Source of the DNA: Pelotomaculum schinkii | GTDB lineage: Bacteria > Bacillota > Desulfotomaculia > Desulfotomaculales > Pelotomaculaceae | Assembly: GCF_004369205.1 (NCBI RefSeq) | Contig: NZ_QFGA01000001.1 | Location: 2,108,001-2,172,000, forward strand | DNA: 64,000 nt | Direction: 5' to 3' | Shown here: one piece after another, positions 18,339-26,961 of the stretch | Layout of the letters: every line of letters begins with the position of its first letter | How positions within the stretch are numbered: the stretch's first letter is position 1 | The notes under the pieces: generated by a model | Seen by the model: the letters and a program-made list of their open reading frames with translations, nothing else | The model's database searches: none | Told to the model about the DNA's origin: nothing | Program-made: the position numbers and the translations under genes

Positions 18339-19556
18339 TTATATTATCTCTGGCAAATAATTGCTTTTCTTTAGTATGGACACTATTTCCTGGATGTGTT
18401 CCTGGTCCCTCGTCTCAAGATCAAGCTGCACTTCGGCCTGTTTTAAAGGTATGCCCGGTCTAATCCGGTCATGATTTATCGAAATCACGTTAGCATGAGT
18501 TTGAGCGACTACCGACAGCAGTTTCTGAAGGCTGCCCGGCCGGTCGGTCAAGGTTGTCCGCAAGCGGACATAACGGCCTGACTTGGCCAAACCACGCTCG
18601 ATAATGATGGAAAGAATATTCACATCTATATTGCCGCCACTTAAAACAACTGCAGTATTAGCTCCTGTCAAAGATGTTTTATGATAAATTAATGAGGCCA
18701 AGCCGACCGCTCCGGCGCCCTCAACCACCAGTTTCGAACGCTCCAGAAGCATCAGGATAGCGCCGGCAATCTCTTCGTCATCAACGGTGATGATATCGTC
18801 CACATAACTCCGGATGATCTCAAACGCCAGCTTGCCGGGCCGACGTATCGCTATCCCGTCAGCAAAGGTGCTGGTATTGCTGCTTTCAATCAGGGCGCCT
18901 TCCCGGTATGAGCGATACATGGCCGGAGCCCCCCCGGCCTGCACGCCAATTATACGTACTGAGGGTTTCGATTTTTTTATGGCCAGCGATATACCTGCGA
19001 TCAGTCCGCCTCCGCCAACCGGTACCAGCACCGCCTCCAGGTCCGGCATCTGCTCAAGCAGCTCCAGGGCAATCGTGCCCTGACCGGCCATTATTTCCAC
19101 ATCATCAAAACCATGGATGAAAGTGGCCCCGCTCGTCGCCTGGAGCTCAAGAGCGCGGTGGTAGGCTTCATCATACCCACCTCCGGCCAGGATTACTTGC
19201 GCACCGTAACCACGGGCTGCCATTATTTTAGAAATCGGCGCCCCCTCAGGCATGACAATGGCGCTGGTTAAACCCGCCCGGGCTGCGGCATAGGCCACCC
19301 CCTGGGCATGGTTGCCGGCTGAAGCCGCAATTACTCCGCGCGCCTTTTCTTCACCACTCAGGCTCATAACCTTGTTATAGGCCCCCCGAATTTTAAAAGA
19401 ACCTGTTTTCTGCGTGTTTTCCAGCTTGAGGAAAACATTATTGCCAGTTAGCCGGCTGAAGGTATGAGAATACTCAAGCGGGGTGATGTGCGCCGCCCCG
19501 GCCATCCGCTGCCTGGCGGCCCTGACCATGTCCAGTGTCAATAACGCCTCCGACAT
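18339..19556 (-). CDS. ilvA: Threonine ammonia-lyase with C-terminal ACT domain
   Basis: The 405-residue PLP enzyme has the Schiff-base lysine in GSFKIRG (Lys55), SAGNHAQGVA, and the glycine loop VGGGGLIAGI. Residues about 330-405 form an ACT-type domain. It deaminates threonine to 2-oxobutyrate. The length fits the single-ACT form often annotated ilvA or tdcB; which role applies is not decided by sequence. The ATG at 19556 has AAGGAGAG upstream. The gene takes the place of purR-yabJ in the Bacillus order; yabJ (RidA) handles the enamine made by this enzyme class, but no ridA is seen here. Confidence 0.9.
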   Translation of the reverse strand: MSEALLTLDMVRAARQRMAGAAHITPLEYSHTFSRLTGNNVFLKLENTQKTGSFKIRGAYNKVMSLSGEEKARGVIAASAGNHAQGVAYAAARAGLTSAIVMPEGAPISKIMAARGYGAQVILAGGGYDEAYHRALELQATSGATFIHGFDDVEIMAGQGTIALELLEQMPDLEAVLVPVGGGGLIAGISLAIKKSKPSVRIIGVQAGGAPAMYRSYREGALIESSNTSTFADGIAIRRPGKLAFEIIRSYVDDIITVDDEEIAGAILMLLERSKLVVEGAGAVGLASLIYHKTSLTGANTAVVLSGGNIDVNILSIIIERGLAKSGRYVRLRTTLTDRPGSLQKLLSVVAQTHANVISINHDRIRPGIPLKQAEVQLDLETRDQEHIQEIVSILKKSNYLPEII

Positions 19557-19590
19557 AATTCTCTCCTTGTTTTTATTATTAGATACACAT

Positions 19591-19719
19591 GCCGCTATCC
19601 AGGCGCTACGTATCATGAAAATACCAGCCGGTGCAGGCGCGATTTTAATCGCACAACGGCGCGTCAGCGACGCACTTGGGCAGATAATGTAGCCTTTGTG
19701 CGAATGAGTTCGCTAGACC
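19591..19719 (-). repeat. R1 element, C-B-A orientation
   Basis: Flank GCCGCTATCCAGGCGC, box C (GCGCGATTTTAATCGCAC, 19637-19654), box B (GGCGCGTCAGCGACGC) and box A (GTGCGAATGAGTTCGC, 19698-19713) fill the gap between the threonine ammonia-lyase start and the upstream gene. It ends at the stop codon of the 19719 gene. Confidence 0.75.
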
Positions 19720-20438
19720 TAGGTGACGTCATTGAGCGTTCTCGCCCACGCTTCCGGCGCGACGTCACGGTATTTCCGGTTGCCCACGTAAAAATCCCGT
19801 CCTGTCAGCGCTCTTTTGTGGATTACCCCGGGACCCTGCAGTTCCACCATGCGGTAAATATTCCAGATGCTTCTGTAGCCCAGGTTGGTCCTTACCTCTG
19901 TGGTTAAGATCATCATCACTTGCGGCGCCTTAATCAGCGCTTTCGGTTCCACCAGGCGGGCGGCCAGAGCACGGATCTCGGACTGGGGTTCGATTTCACC
20001 CTCCGTGTAGCTTCCTTCAAAAACTTCAGCCAACGAGGTTGTCCTGCCTTCCATGATAATTGGCCCGAAAATACAACTGGCTTTTTCCAGTGTCGACTGG
20101 TCCACTGCCAGGTAGCTGCCGATGGGCGTCTGGAAAAGCTGCTCCAGACGACAGGTCAGCCCTTCCCTGCCCACCCTTGCGTAGGTCTCAGAAATGGTGA
20201 GATGGTGTTCACCCTCGTTAATCCTGATATATACCGGTATGGCCACGATACCCACCGGATTGCCGCGACCTTGCGCTGTCATGAGCGTAACGGCTTTAAG
20301 GCGGTCATTTTCAGTCCAAAAAATAAGGATGTTGCCTTGACCGTCCTGCGCCGCCCCGGATGGATTAACCCAAGCGGCAAAAAGCAAAAGAAATACTAAA
20401 AGGACAAGGCAGCTCCGTATACACCTGGTGTATGTCAT
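19719..20438 (-). CDS. Secreted LCP (LytR-CpsA-Psr)-like protein, divergent
   Basis: The 239-residue product has an N-terminal membrane anchor or signal peptide (CLVLLVFLLLFAAW) followed by a region patterned like an LCP domain: NILIFWTEND, then VGIVAIPVYIRI, ISETYARVG and PIGSYLAVDQSTLEK. LCP proteins attach teichoic-acid-like polymers to peptidoglycan. The usual arginine and aspartate motifs (RSDT, IPRDT) are not kept, so it may be a non-catalytic relative. The ATG at 20438 has AAGGGGG 6 bases upstream. The next gene upstream is the GNAT-like one. Confidence 0.55.
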   Translation of the reverse strand: MTYTRCIRSCLVLLVFLLLFAAWVNPSGAAQDGQGNILIFWTENDRLKAVTLMTAQGRGNPVGIVAIPVYIRINEGEHHLTISETYARVGREGLTCRLEQLFQTPIGSYLAVDQSTLEKASCIFGPIIMEGRTTSLAEVFEGSYTEGEIEPQSEIRALAARLVEPKALIKAPQVMMILTTEVRTNLGYRSIWNIYRMVELQGPGVIHKRALTGRDFYVGNRKYRDVAPEAWARTLNDVT

Positions 20439-20582
20439 AGAAAGCCCCCTTAAATCTACCAAAAATATTATGAAACTGCGGGCTGACTTTTATTCTAAAA
20501 AAAATTCGCCTCTGACGACCTGTGGGCTTATAACGCGGCTCATGTTCGTCCCAATTTTGTTCAACGTTATTTTCAGGATGTC

Positions 20583-20742
20583 CAGCCGCCAGCGGCGCCA
20601 CGTATCATAAAAACACCAGCGATGTAGGCGTCGATTCCAACCGCATACGGCGTGCCAGCTCCGAACTCGTGGCAGCCAATCCGCATTTGTGCGAATGAAT
20701 TCGTACCTACATTTTTGGGGTCTCGCTTCGTATGCCGGACTC
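20583..20742 (-). repeat. R1 element, full length with both flanks, C-B-A orientation
   Basis: This 160-base copy runs from GCCGCCAGCGGCGCC to the reverse complement of GAGTCCGGCATACGAAGCGA and contains box A at 20689-20706. It has the same two outer flanks as the copy at 54436-54591 in the opposite orientation, which defines the ends of the element. Boxes B and C are decayed. The gap 20439-20813 holds nothing else recognisable. Confidence 0.75.
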
Positions 20743-20813
20743 TTATTTTCAGTGGCGGGCCTTAAAATCACGCTAGCGTGAGCCCACAGATCACCTCTGC
20801 GGACGTGAGGTTA

Positions 20814-21878
20814 CTACGAATCGAGAAGCGTTTTTCGATAAACCCGGTAGACCCTGCCCTTCCTGGCTTGCCCCATGTTCTGGATAATTTTGTTCATCAT
20901 CCGGTTACTCTCCGCAATTTGGGATAATTCGAAGCGCATGACGCCTCTCCGGCCAGCCCTGCGGATACATTCTAGAATCAGCGCGGCTTCCAGCCCCTTA
21001 AACCGAAAGGGCGGCAGCACGGCCAAGACGGCCAGACGGGCGGTCCGGGGACCCGCCAGCGCCCTACCGGAGTTTCTTCTTAAAGCTAAAAGGGTCAAAC
21101 AGAGACCGGCCGGCTTTCCGTCAACTTCAGCGATCAGGATCAAGCCGGGGTCATAAAAACCCTTCAGTCTATGCAAAATGGCGGCGCCTTCCTCCGGGGA
21201 AAGAGGCGCGAACCCCCAGATACCCGGCATTGAACCGTTATGCAGGCATGAAAATTTTTCTCCCTCAGCTGTCAGGTTGTTAAAATCCAGTTCCCTGATA
21301 CGCAGGGTCTGGTTATTCATAGCCCGGGAAGCCACTCTTACCAACCGCTCCGGTAAAGGCTTCCCGAGGTCACGGTGGTAAGCCAGCAGGTCCACTTCCA
21401 GCTCCAGCCCGCTTGCTTTTAACAGATCCTGATAATAGGGGGGATTATAGGGCATGCCCGGCAGGTGAAAACCCTTAAAACCCTCCACCAATAGGCCCAC
21501 CCGTTCGTGCGGAGTAAGATCAACAGGTCCGATCATTACCTTTACTCCCCTGCCGGCCAGCCATGCTGAAGCTCTTTCAATCAGCGCAACCGCCACAGTG
21601 GGGTCGGGTAAAGCTTCAAAGTACCCAAAATAACCGGTAGACCTTAACTGTTCGTCCGTATGGACACCGGCCGCAATGCGCCCGGCAGCATAACCTCTAT
21701 GCACCGCCAGAAAAGGCTGCGCTTCCACCCGCGCAAACAGGCGATCCCGTCTCGGGTTGGCGGGATCGATAATGGGAAAAGACGGCGCCGTAAAAACACC
21801 ACGGTAAACCGATCCCGGGAAGGCGTTAAAGACCTGAAGTTCTTCCGGGCTCGAGACAGCTACAACCTCTACAGCCAT
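20814..21878 (-). CDS. GNAT-superfamily N-acetyltransferase-like protein
   Basis: The 354-residue cytoplasmic protein looks like two tandem GNAT folds. The N-terminal part has GYAAGRIAAGVH and FGYFEA motifs (about 59-90), and the C-terminal part has LILIAEVDGKPAGLCLTL (about 247-265) and a final AALILECIRRAGRRGV helix. It resembles the group of large uncharacterised acetyltransferase-like proteins found in Clostridia; no substrate can be named. An R1 element lies on each side. Confidence 0.65.
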   Translation of the reverse strand: MAVEVVAVSSPEELQVFNAFPGSVYRGVFTAPSFPIIDPANPRRDRLFARVEAQPFLAVHRGYAAGRIAAGVHTDEQLRSTGYFGYFEALPDPTVAVALIERASAWLAGRGVKVMIGPVDLTPHERVGLLVEGFKGFHLPGMPYNPPYYQDLLKASGLELEVDLLAYHRDLGKPLPERLVRVASRAMNNQTLRIRELDFNNLTAEGEKFSCLHNGSMPGIWGFAPLSPEEGAAILHRLKGFYDPGLILIAEVDGKPAGLCLTLLALRRNSGRALAGPRTARLAVLAVLPPFRFKGLEAALILECIRRAGRRGVMRFELSQIAESNRMMNKIIQNMGQARKGRVYRVYRKTLLDS

Positions 21879-21967
21879 AACACACCCCCACTTTTTTTGC
21901 TACAGGTTATTCCGGCAGTCAGCCCATTGCTACTACCTTGAAAATACACACAGATCGCTTCAAAACA

Positions 21968-22085
21968 TGTAGGTGCGAATTCATTCGCACAAATGCAACA
22001 TTGGCTGCCACAAGTTCGGCGCTGGCGCGCCGTTGTGCGATTGAAATCGCACCTCGCTAAGTATGTTTTCATGATCCATGATACC
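21968..22085 (+). repeat. R1 element with all three palindromes intact, A-B-C
   Basis: Box A GTGCGAATTCATTCGCAC (21973-21990), box B GGCGCTGGCGCGCC (22018-22031) and box C GTGCGATTGAAATCGCAC (22035-22052) are all intact. The outer GTAGGTGCGA before box A can also pair with TCGCACCT after box C, so the whole unit could fold as one long stem. Confidence 0.85.
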
Positions 22086-22195
22086 GCTGAAGGCATGACA
22101 ACTACCTTATAAATAAGTGGGCAGCATACAAAAAGCCAAACCCAAAGAAAATGTGGCTGCTTACGCTGGCACAGCGATAAGGCATGTGAATTTAT

Positions 22196-22231
22196 CATAA
22201 AAAAACAACAAACCGGCCCTCAAGGACCGGC
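22196..22231 (-). terminator. Terminator downstream of the NTP-transferase gene
   Basis: On the minus strand GCCGGTCC-TTGA-GGGCCGGT forms a hairpin followed by TTGTTGTTTTTTT. It lies about 180 bases after the stop codon at 22409. Confidence 0.7.
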
Positions 22232-22323
22232 AGATTCAGAGTGCATTGACGATACAAACCATTGTACCGAAACAAATATTGGAACAAATTAACTATTACC
22301 GCTTGCACCTTATACCCAATCAA

Positions 22324-22395
22324 GTGCAGGCGCGAATTTATTCGCACGCATCTCAAAGGAACACGAACACAGATACGCCCTACGCCTTACGACCA
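22324..22395. repeat. Partial R1 box A (22330-22347) and short R2 fragment (22373-22395)
   Basis: A box A variant (GCGAATTTATTCGC) is followed 25 bases later by TACGCCCTACGCCTTACGAC, an R2 unit in reverse orientation, directly before the stop codon of the NTP-transferase gene. Confidence 0.6.
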
Positions 22396-22408
22396 ACCAC
22401 AGAGTTAA

Positions 22409-23164
22409 CTATGCTCCCAAAGTCTTCAGCGCCAGAGTAAGGTCGGCGGGCTTATCAACATCAACGCCAACTTCAGGATATTTTGACATTACCACAATTC
22501 CCTTAATCATGCCCAAAAGCTGTGAGGCTTTTTGCTCAGCCTCGGCAATGGTCAGGGAGCGCATTAAAAACTTCAGTACAAATCCCAGGCCGATTAGCCT
22601 GCAAAGTCCAACCGGGCTCTTGCGCAGGCTGATAATTTTTTGCCCGTTTTCAACACATTGCTTAAAAATCGCGGGGTTAATTAAGAAGAGGTTTCCCCCC
22701 GTAAACACACCCTCTTTTAAATTGACATAGGTGCGCCTGGTCGTTGGGAATTTACTCTCCACCACCTGCTTGGAAATGATAGGGTAATACAGGTCGCCGC
22801 TCATATCGCCGCAAAGCTCGAGGAAATCGTTAACCGCCTGGGTTGTGAGCATGGGAATGTCGGAAGTAACCAGCAGTACCCGGCCAGCCCCCAGGACACT
22901 CTTCAGTCCTGCTTCGATGTTTTCCATAATACCGCCGCGAGACTCTATAACAGATACCCGCTCTCCGTTAAAAAACGGGGAAAGCTCTGCAACGGGACCA
23001 ACCACCACCACCCGCCTTATCTGACGACATCTCAATAGCGCTTCAACCACATACTGGACCATGATTTTTTCGCCTATCGGTATCAGCGCCTCGTAGCGGA
23101 CCTCGCTGCATTCTCTGAGCGGCCCTTCATTGCTGCTCCCGGCCAGGACAACAGCGTCAACCAT
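22409..23164 (-). CDS. MobA-like NTP transferase domain protein
   Basis: The 251-residue protein opens with VDAVVLAGSSNEG and has LLVTSDIPMLT around residues 97-107, the pattern of nucleotidyltransferases of the MobA/GlmU N-domain type. The sugar or cofactor it activates is unknown. Its ATG overlaps the stop codon of the GntR gene (TAATG), so the two are translationally coupled. The pair sits between ispE and the spoVG region. Confidence 0.75.
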   Translation of the reverse strand: MVDAVVLAGSSNEGPLRECSEVRYEALIPIGEKIMVQYVVEALLRCRQIRRVVVVGPVAELSPFFNGERVSVIESRGGIMENIEAGLKSVLGAGRVLLVTSDIPMLTTQAVNDFLELCGDMSGDLYYPIISKQVVESKFPTTRRTYVNLKEGVFTGGNLFLINPAIFKQCVENGQKIISLRKSPVGLCRLIGLGFVLKFLMRSLTIAEAEQKASQLLGMIKGIVVMSKYPEVGVDVDKPADLTLALKTLGA

Positions 23165-23844
23165 TAAGCCTCTTCCTCCCTGAGGGCATTTAAGAGGCTT
23201 TGCTCGGCGTTTTCAATATGCTCAGTGGCAAGTTTCTGGGCTTGTTCCACGTTGCGGTCGGAAATCGCCTCAACAATCTTGGTGTGTTCATCCAGAGCGA
23301 TTTTTAAACGGCCCGGCTGGGATAAAGATGTCATACGAAAACGGTTAATCTGCTCATGGAGATTAATAATAATCTGTTCCAGTCGCTGGTTGCGGGAGGA
23401 TTTGTAAATAAGAGCGTGAAAAGCAGTATCTCCTTCAACTACCGCTTTGAGATCTTCCTCTGCGCTGACGTTTATTTGATGAATTGACCGCTCAAGTTGA
23501 TCCATCTCTTCGTCCGTGATTCTCTCGGCGGAAAGTCCGGCAGCAAGCCCTTCCAGGGCAGCCCTCACTTCAAAAATATCTACGATATCCTTTACCGATA
23601 TGCCCGCCACATAAGCCCCCTTGCGGGGAACCATAACCACAAACCCTTCCAGTTCCAGCTTGCGGATGGCCTCCCTGACCGGGGTGCGGCTCACACCCAT
23701 TTCTTCGGCGAGCTGGATTTCCATCAGTCGCTCGCCCGGCCGCAACCTCCCCTGGATAATTGCTTCCCGGAGGGACTCGAAAACCATTTCACGAAGGGGT
23801 TTATAATTGTCCAGTTTAATAGGTATAAGTCTTGACTTGTCCAT
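23164..23844 (-). CDS. GntR-family transcriptional regulator (FadR/FCD type)
   Basis: The 226-residue protein has an N-terminal winged helix (residues 15-80; LREAIIQGRLRPGERLME, MGVSRTPVREAIRKLELEGF) and an all-helical FCD effector domain (about 90-220). Members usually sense small carboxylic acids and repress neighbouring metabolic genes. The ATG at 23844 has GGGGAGGG 6 bases upstream. It shares a one-base overlap with the NTP-transferase gene and lies 60 bases after ispE; what it controls is not evident. Confidence 0.9.
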   Translation of the reverse strand: MDKSRLIPIKLDNYKPLREMVFESLREAIIQGRLRPGERLMEIQLAEEMGVSRTPVREAIRKLELEGFVVMVPRKGAYVAGISVKDIVDIFEVRAALEGLAAGLSAERITDEEMDQLERSIHQINVSAEEDLKAVVEGDTAFHALIYKSSRNQRLEQIIINLHEQINRFRMTSLSQPGRLKIALDEHTKIVEAISDRNVEQAQKLATEHIENAEQSLLNALREEEA

Positions 23845-23902
23845 CAATGTCCCTCCCCGGAATGTAAGTGTAATAATATTTATATTTTACTCTCGGTTAT
23901 TG

Positions 23903-24784
23903 TTAATCGCAAGAAATATACGCTTTATTGCCAGTGTTTAATATATTGGTGACAATCACCTGCTCATCCCGCCGGTTATAACGGGCCGCGACAGCATGGG
24001 CCGTGTCCAGGTCCGGAGTCAGTCCGAATACGGTAGGTCCGCTGCCTGACATCAGAACACCCAGGGCCCCCGCTTGCAGCAATTTTGCTTTAATTACCGA
24101 TATCGCCGGCTGCAGCTGGATCGCCACCGGCTCCAGCATATTGACCAGGTGGCTGCAAATAGCGCGGGCGTCGTTTTTTTCAATTGCGTTAATCATACCC
24201 CGGTGATCCGGTTTATCGACGCTTACTTCCCGTTTATAAGACTGGTAAACATGCGCCGTCGATAGTCCAAAGGGGGGTTTAACCAGTACCACACCCAGAC
24301 CGGGACAAGCTGGAAGCCGCTCCACTCTTTCCCCCCTGCCGCGGGCCAGCGCGGTGCCCCCCAACAGGCAGAATGGTATATCCGAACCCAACCGCTCCCC
24401 AAGCTTCATTAAGTCTAGCAAGGAGAGACCTGTCCCCCACATCTTATTTAAAGCAATCAGGGTAGCCGCGGCATCTGCCGAACCTCCGGCCAAACCGGCC
24501 GCAACTGGTATGTATTTTTTGAGGTGGATGCTTGCTCCTTGCCGGATCCCCCTGTGGCCGCGCAGTAAGTCGGCCGCACGGTACACCAGGTTTTGCGCGC
24601 CGGCAGGCAAGCCGTCTCCTTCGACCGTCAGGGTTATTTTTCCCGGTGTTGGGCTAAACTCAAGGTAGTCATGCAGTTCAATTGACTGCATAACCATTTC
24701 CACTTCGTGGTAGCCATCCGGTCTTTTACCTAATACTTCCAGGGTAAGGTTTATCTTAGCCCTGGCTCGGGCTTTAATACTCAC
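23903..24784 (-). CDS. ispE: 4-(cytidine 5'-diphospho)-2-C-methyl-D-erythritol kinase
   Basis: The 293-residue GHMP kinase shows ARAKINLTLEVLGKRPDGYHEV at its start (key residues Lys10 and His21 region) and the ATP loop PVAAGLAGGSADAAA. It phosphorylates CDP-methylerythritol in the MEP pathway of isoprenoid synthesis. The start is a GTG with GGGAGATGG upstream. In B. subtilis ispE lies two genes from yabG; here about 12 kb of accessory genes separate them. Confidence 0.96.
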   Translation of the reverse strand: MSIKARARAKINLTLEVLGKRPDGYHEVEMVMQSIELHDYLEFSPTPGKITLTVEGDGLPAGAQNLVYRAADLLRGHRGIRQGASIHLKKYIPVAAGLAGGSADAAATLIALNKMWGTGLSLLDLMKLGERLGSDIPFCLLGGTALARGRGERVERLPACPGLGVVLVKPPFGLSTAHVYQSYKREVSVDKPDHRGMINAIEKNDARAICSHLVNMLEPVAIQLQPAISVIKAKLLQAGALGVLMSGSGPTVFGLTPDLDTAHAVAARYNRRDEQVIVTNILNTGNKAYISCD

Positions 24785-24845
24785 TGGGGCACCATCTCCC
24801 GTGTATTAAGTTAGCCTTAAAAGACCGAAAATCCTCTTATCTCCT

Positions 24846-25364
24846 TCACAATTTCTTGATTTTTTCCGGGTATGCAAAATCCTGGTTCTGGTGGCCTTTG
24901 CAACGCCAAACTTCTTCCGGCCGCACGCCCAGGACCATCAGCCCTGCAGCGGCAGCCAGGGCATCTTCCAGCCGGTTTGCGTCTGAAACGTTACAGGGAT
25001 GTGTTTTTGTTTTGGTAATCGTCCTGGACCGGCAGCCGTTTGCGACAAGCACCTTGCCTTCACGGATAAACACAGCCATCCCTCCTGCTCCCAGATGCCG
25101 CCTGACCACAGCGTTATCAGGATAAACACTGTAGTATACAACCCGGCCCTTAAGCCTGCCGGCAGGATATAACTCTTGCTGGCTGTCCGCATTAACCACC
25201 TCGTAGCCAAAACGGCCGGCAGCTTGCAGGACCAGTTCCCTGAGGCCGGCCAGGCGCAACAGGCGGGATCTTGGCGCATCCGGACCCTGACGGTATTCGT
25301 CCACAAACTTTTGGATTGATGAATAAAACTCCATGCTTAGCCATTCAGTTCCAGAATTAAGCAT
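24846..25364 (-). CDS. Mur-ligase-like fragment resembling the C-terminal domain of cyanophycin synthetase
   Basis: This 172-residue protein has no P-loop but contains a stretch that looks like part of the Mur-ligase domain of cyanophycin synthetases: GRVVYYSVYPDNAVVRRHL, GGMAVFIREGKVLVA and NRLEDALAAAAGLMVLGV (about residues 72-150). In the full enzymes this part lies just before the inter-domain Asn-Ala-Ala helix. It has a good ribosome binding site (GGAGGGATGTC before ATG) and an unbroken frame, so it may be a maintained stand-alone domain rather than debris. The N-terminal 60 residues are unrecognised. It lies upstream of ispE with 60 bases between them. The assignment is inference from motif resemblance. 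Confidence 0.5.
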   Translation of the reverse strand: MLNSGTEWLSMEFYSSIQKFVDEYRQGPDAPRSRLLRLAGLRELVLQAAGRFGYEVVNADSQQELYPAGRLKGRVVYYSVYPDNAVVRRHLGAGGMAVFIREGKVLVANGCRSRTITKTKTHPCNVSDANRLEDALAAAAGLMVLGVRPEEVWRCKGHQNQDFAYPEKIKKL

Positions 25365-25506
25365 GACATCCCTCCATCACTATTCCTAAGGTTATTATTA
25401 ACCTTATTTAGGCAAATGATACAATTTTTTTTAGTTGTCATTGATGCTCAATGCTATTTCCCTCTCATAGAATAAAGATAATCAAACCTCTGATAGGAGG
25501 GCTATA

Positions 25507-26067
25507 ATGGCTGATAAATTAATGCGTGCCCACGGCAGTTATATAACCATAAACCTGGCCACCCGCCGCCTTGGTTTTCACGAAGGAGGGCGCCTGGTAA
25601 ATACCTACCCGGTTGGAGTAGGGAAACCTTCAACACCTACACCAACCGGCAGCTACAGCGTTAGAGAGAAGATCATGTACCCCGGCGGAGCCCTGGGTAC
25701 ACGCTGGATGGGATTGTCTGTCCCGGGAGGGAATTACGGTATCCACGGAACCAATAATCCTCCGTCGATTGGAGGTTATGTTTCCAACGGGTGTATTCGC
25801 ATGTACAACCAGGATGTGGAAGAACTTTTCCCAAGGGTGATGATTGGCACGGCAGTAGAAATTTCAGCCGGGACAGTCCAATCAAAGACCGAGAGCCTAA
25901 CGGGCGCCGCGCAGGGAGGACAGCGCAAGCATATTGTGCAGGCCGGGGAAAGCCTGTGGGAGATTGCGCAGAAATATGGCAAAAGCCTGGAATCACTCAT
26001 TACTGTGAACCTGATCGCCAACCCGGATGTGATTTACCCGGGCCAGGTCCTGATTATACCGGCTTAA
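25507..26067 (+). CDS. L,D-transpeptidase (YkuD) with C-terminal LysM domain
   Basis: The 186-residue protein has a YkuD catalytic domain (residues 8-115) with the HGTN motif (His80) and SNGCIRM (catalytic Cys96), and a LysM peptidoglycan-binding domain at about 139-185 (HIVQAGESLWEIAQKYG). Such enzymes make or remodel 3-3 cross-links in the wall or spore cortex. No signal peptide is visible, as in several spore-associated YkuD proteins, which leaves the route outside the cell open. AGGAGG precedes the ATG. Confidence 0.9.
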   Translation: MADKLMRAHGSYITINLATRRLGFHEGGRLVNTYPVGVGKPSTPTPTGSYSVREKIMYPGGALGTRWMGLSVPGGNYGIHGTNNPPSIGGYVSNGCIRMYNQDVEELFPRVMIGTAVEISAGTVQSKTESLTGAAQGGQRKHIVQAGESLWEIAQKYGKSLESLITVNLIANPDVIYPGQVLIIPA

Positions 26068-26253
26068 GAGACGTGTGAGTATGCGGCTTTTCGAGAACCA
26101 GTTAACTATGACCTTTACCATTGCGATACACTCGGATTTATAATGGGCTGCAAAACTGATTAGTACGTATGTTTTTGGTCTACTGTCCTGCACCGCCTAA
26201 TATGATCGAACAGTACACTATTTGCAAAGGCTGGTGCAGTTTTGGGAGAGATT

Positions 26254-26961
26254 GTGTTACTGGGGCTAATTGCCGGGTTGGGAACCTGCCTGGGAGCCCT
26301 CCTTGTTGTTGCCTTCGGCCGCCTGGGACCCGCTTCTATTTCTCTAATGCTGGGATTTGCCTCCGGCATTATGACTGCCGTTATTATTTTTGACCTGCTG
26401 CCCTCGTCCTTACATTATGGCAGCCTTGCCGCCACCCTAACGGGTTTTGCCGGCGGCATCCTTCTCATGGCTTTCCTGGACCTGGGGCTCAATATTTTGG
26501 CCCCTTCTCTTTTTAGAGGCAGGGGCTATTTAAAAATGGGTTACCTCATTGCCGCAGGAATTGCCCTGCATGATCTCCCGGAGGGATTTGCTATTGCCGC
26601 AGGATTTGCCGCGGCGGAAAGATTGGGACCAATCCTGGTGTTGGCCATCGGACTCCACAACATCCCGGAGGGGATGGCCACGGCTGCTCCTTTGAGGTAC
26701 GGGGGTATGGGGGCCGGCCGGGTACTGGCGCTCAACGCCATAATCAGCCTGGTGACACCGCTCGGCACCTTTGTTGGACTGGAGCTGGTAGCAGCCTCCT
26801 ACACCTTTATCGGACTGCTCCTGGCCTTTGCCGCAGGGGCCATGACCTATATCGTCCTTGGAGAATTGGCTCCTGAGTCCCGCCGCAGCAATAAGCCATT
26901 GGCCTATACAGGCATGTTGGCGGGTTTAATCTTAATCATGGCCCTTAGCTTTATTGCCTAA
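26254..26961 (+). CDS. ZIP-family metal transporter
   Basis: The product (about 235 residues) is a membrane protein of eight hydrophobic segments with the ZIP metal-binding helices HDLPEGFAIAAGFAAAERLG and HNIPEGMATAAPLRYGG. It probably imports zinc or another divalent metal. A GTG at 26254 preceded by GGGAGAG is the likely start; a TTG four codons earlier is also possible. Its 3' end overlaps the convergent YdcZ-type gene by 11 bases. Confidence 0.88.
   Translation: MLLGLIAGLGTCLGALLVVAFGRLGPASISLMLGFASGIMTAVIIFDLLPSSLHYGSLAATLTGFAGGILLMAFLDLGLNILAPSLFRGRGYLKMGYLIAAGIALHDLPEGFAIAAGFAAAERLGPILVLAIGLHNIPEGMATAAPLRYGGMGAGRVLALNAIISLVTPLGTFVGLELVAASYTFIGLLLAFAAGAMTYIVLGELAPESRRSNKPLAYTGMLAGLILIMALSFIA

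Noticed and set aside
20365-20601. Minus-strand frame of 78 codons upstream of the LCP-like gene
   Set aside because: It overlaps the 5' end of that gene and an R1 element and has no start signal.
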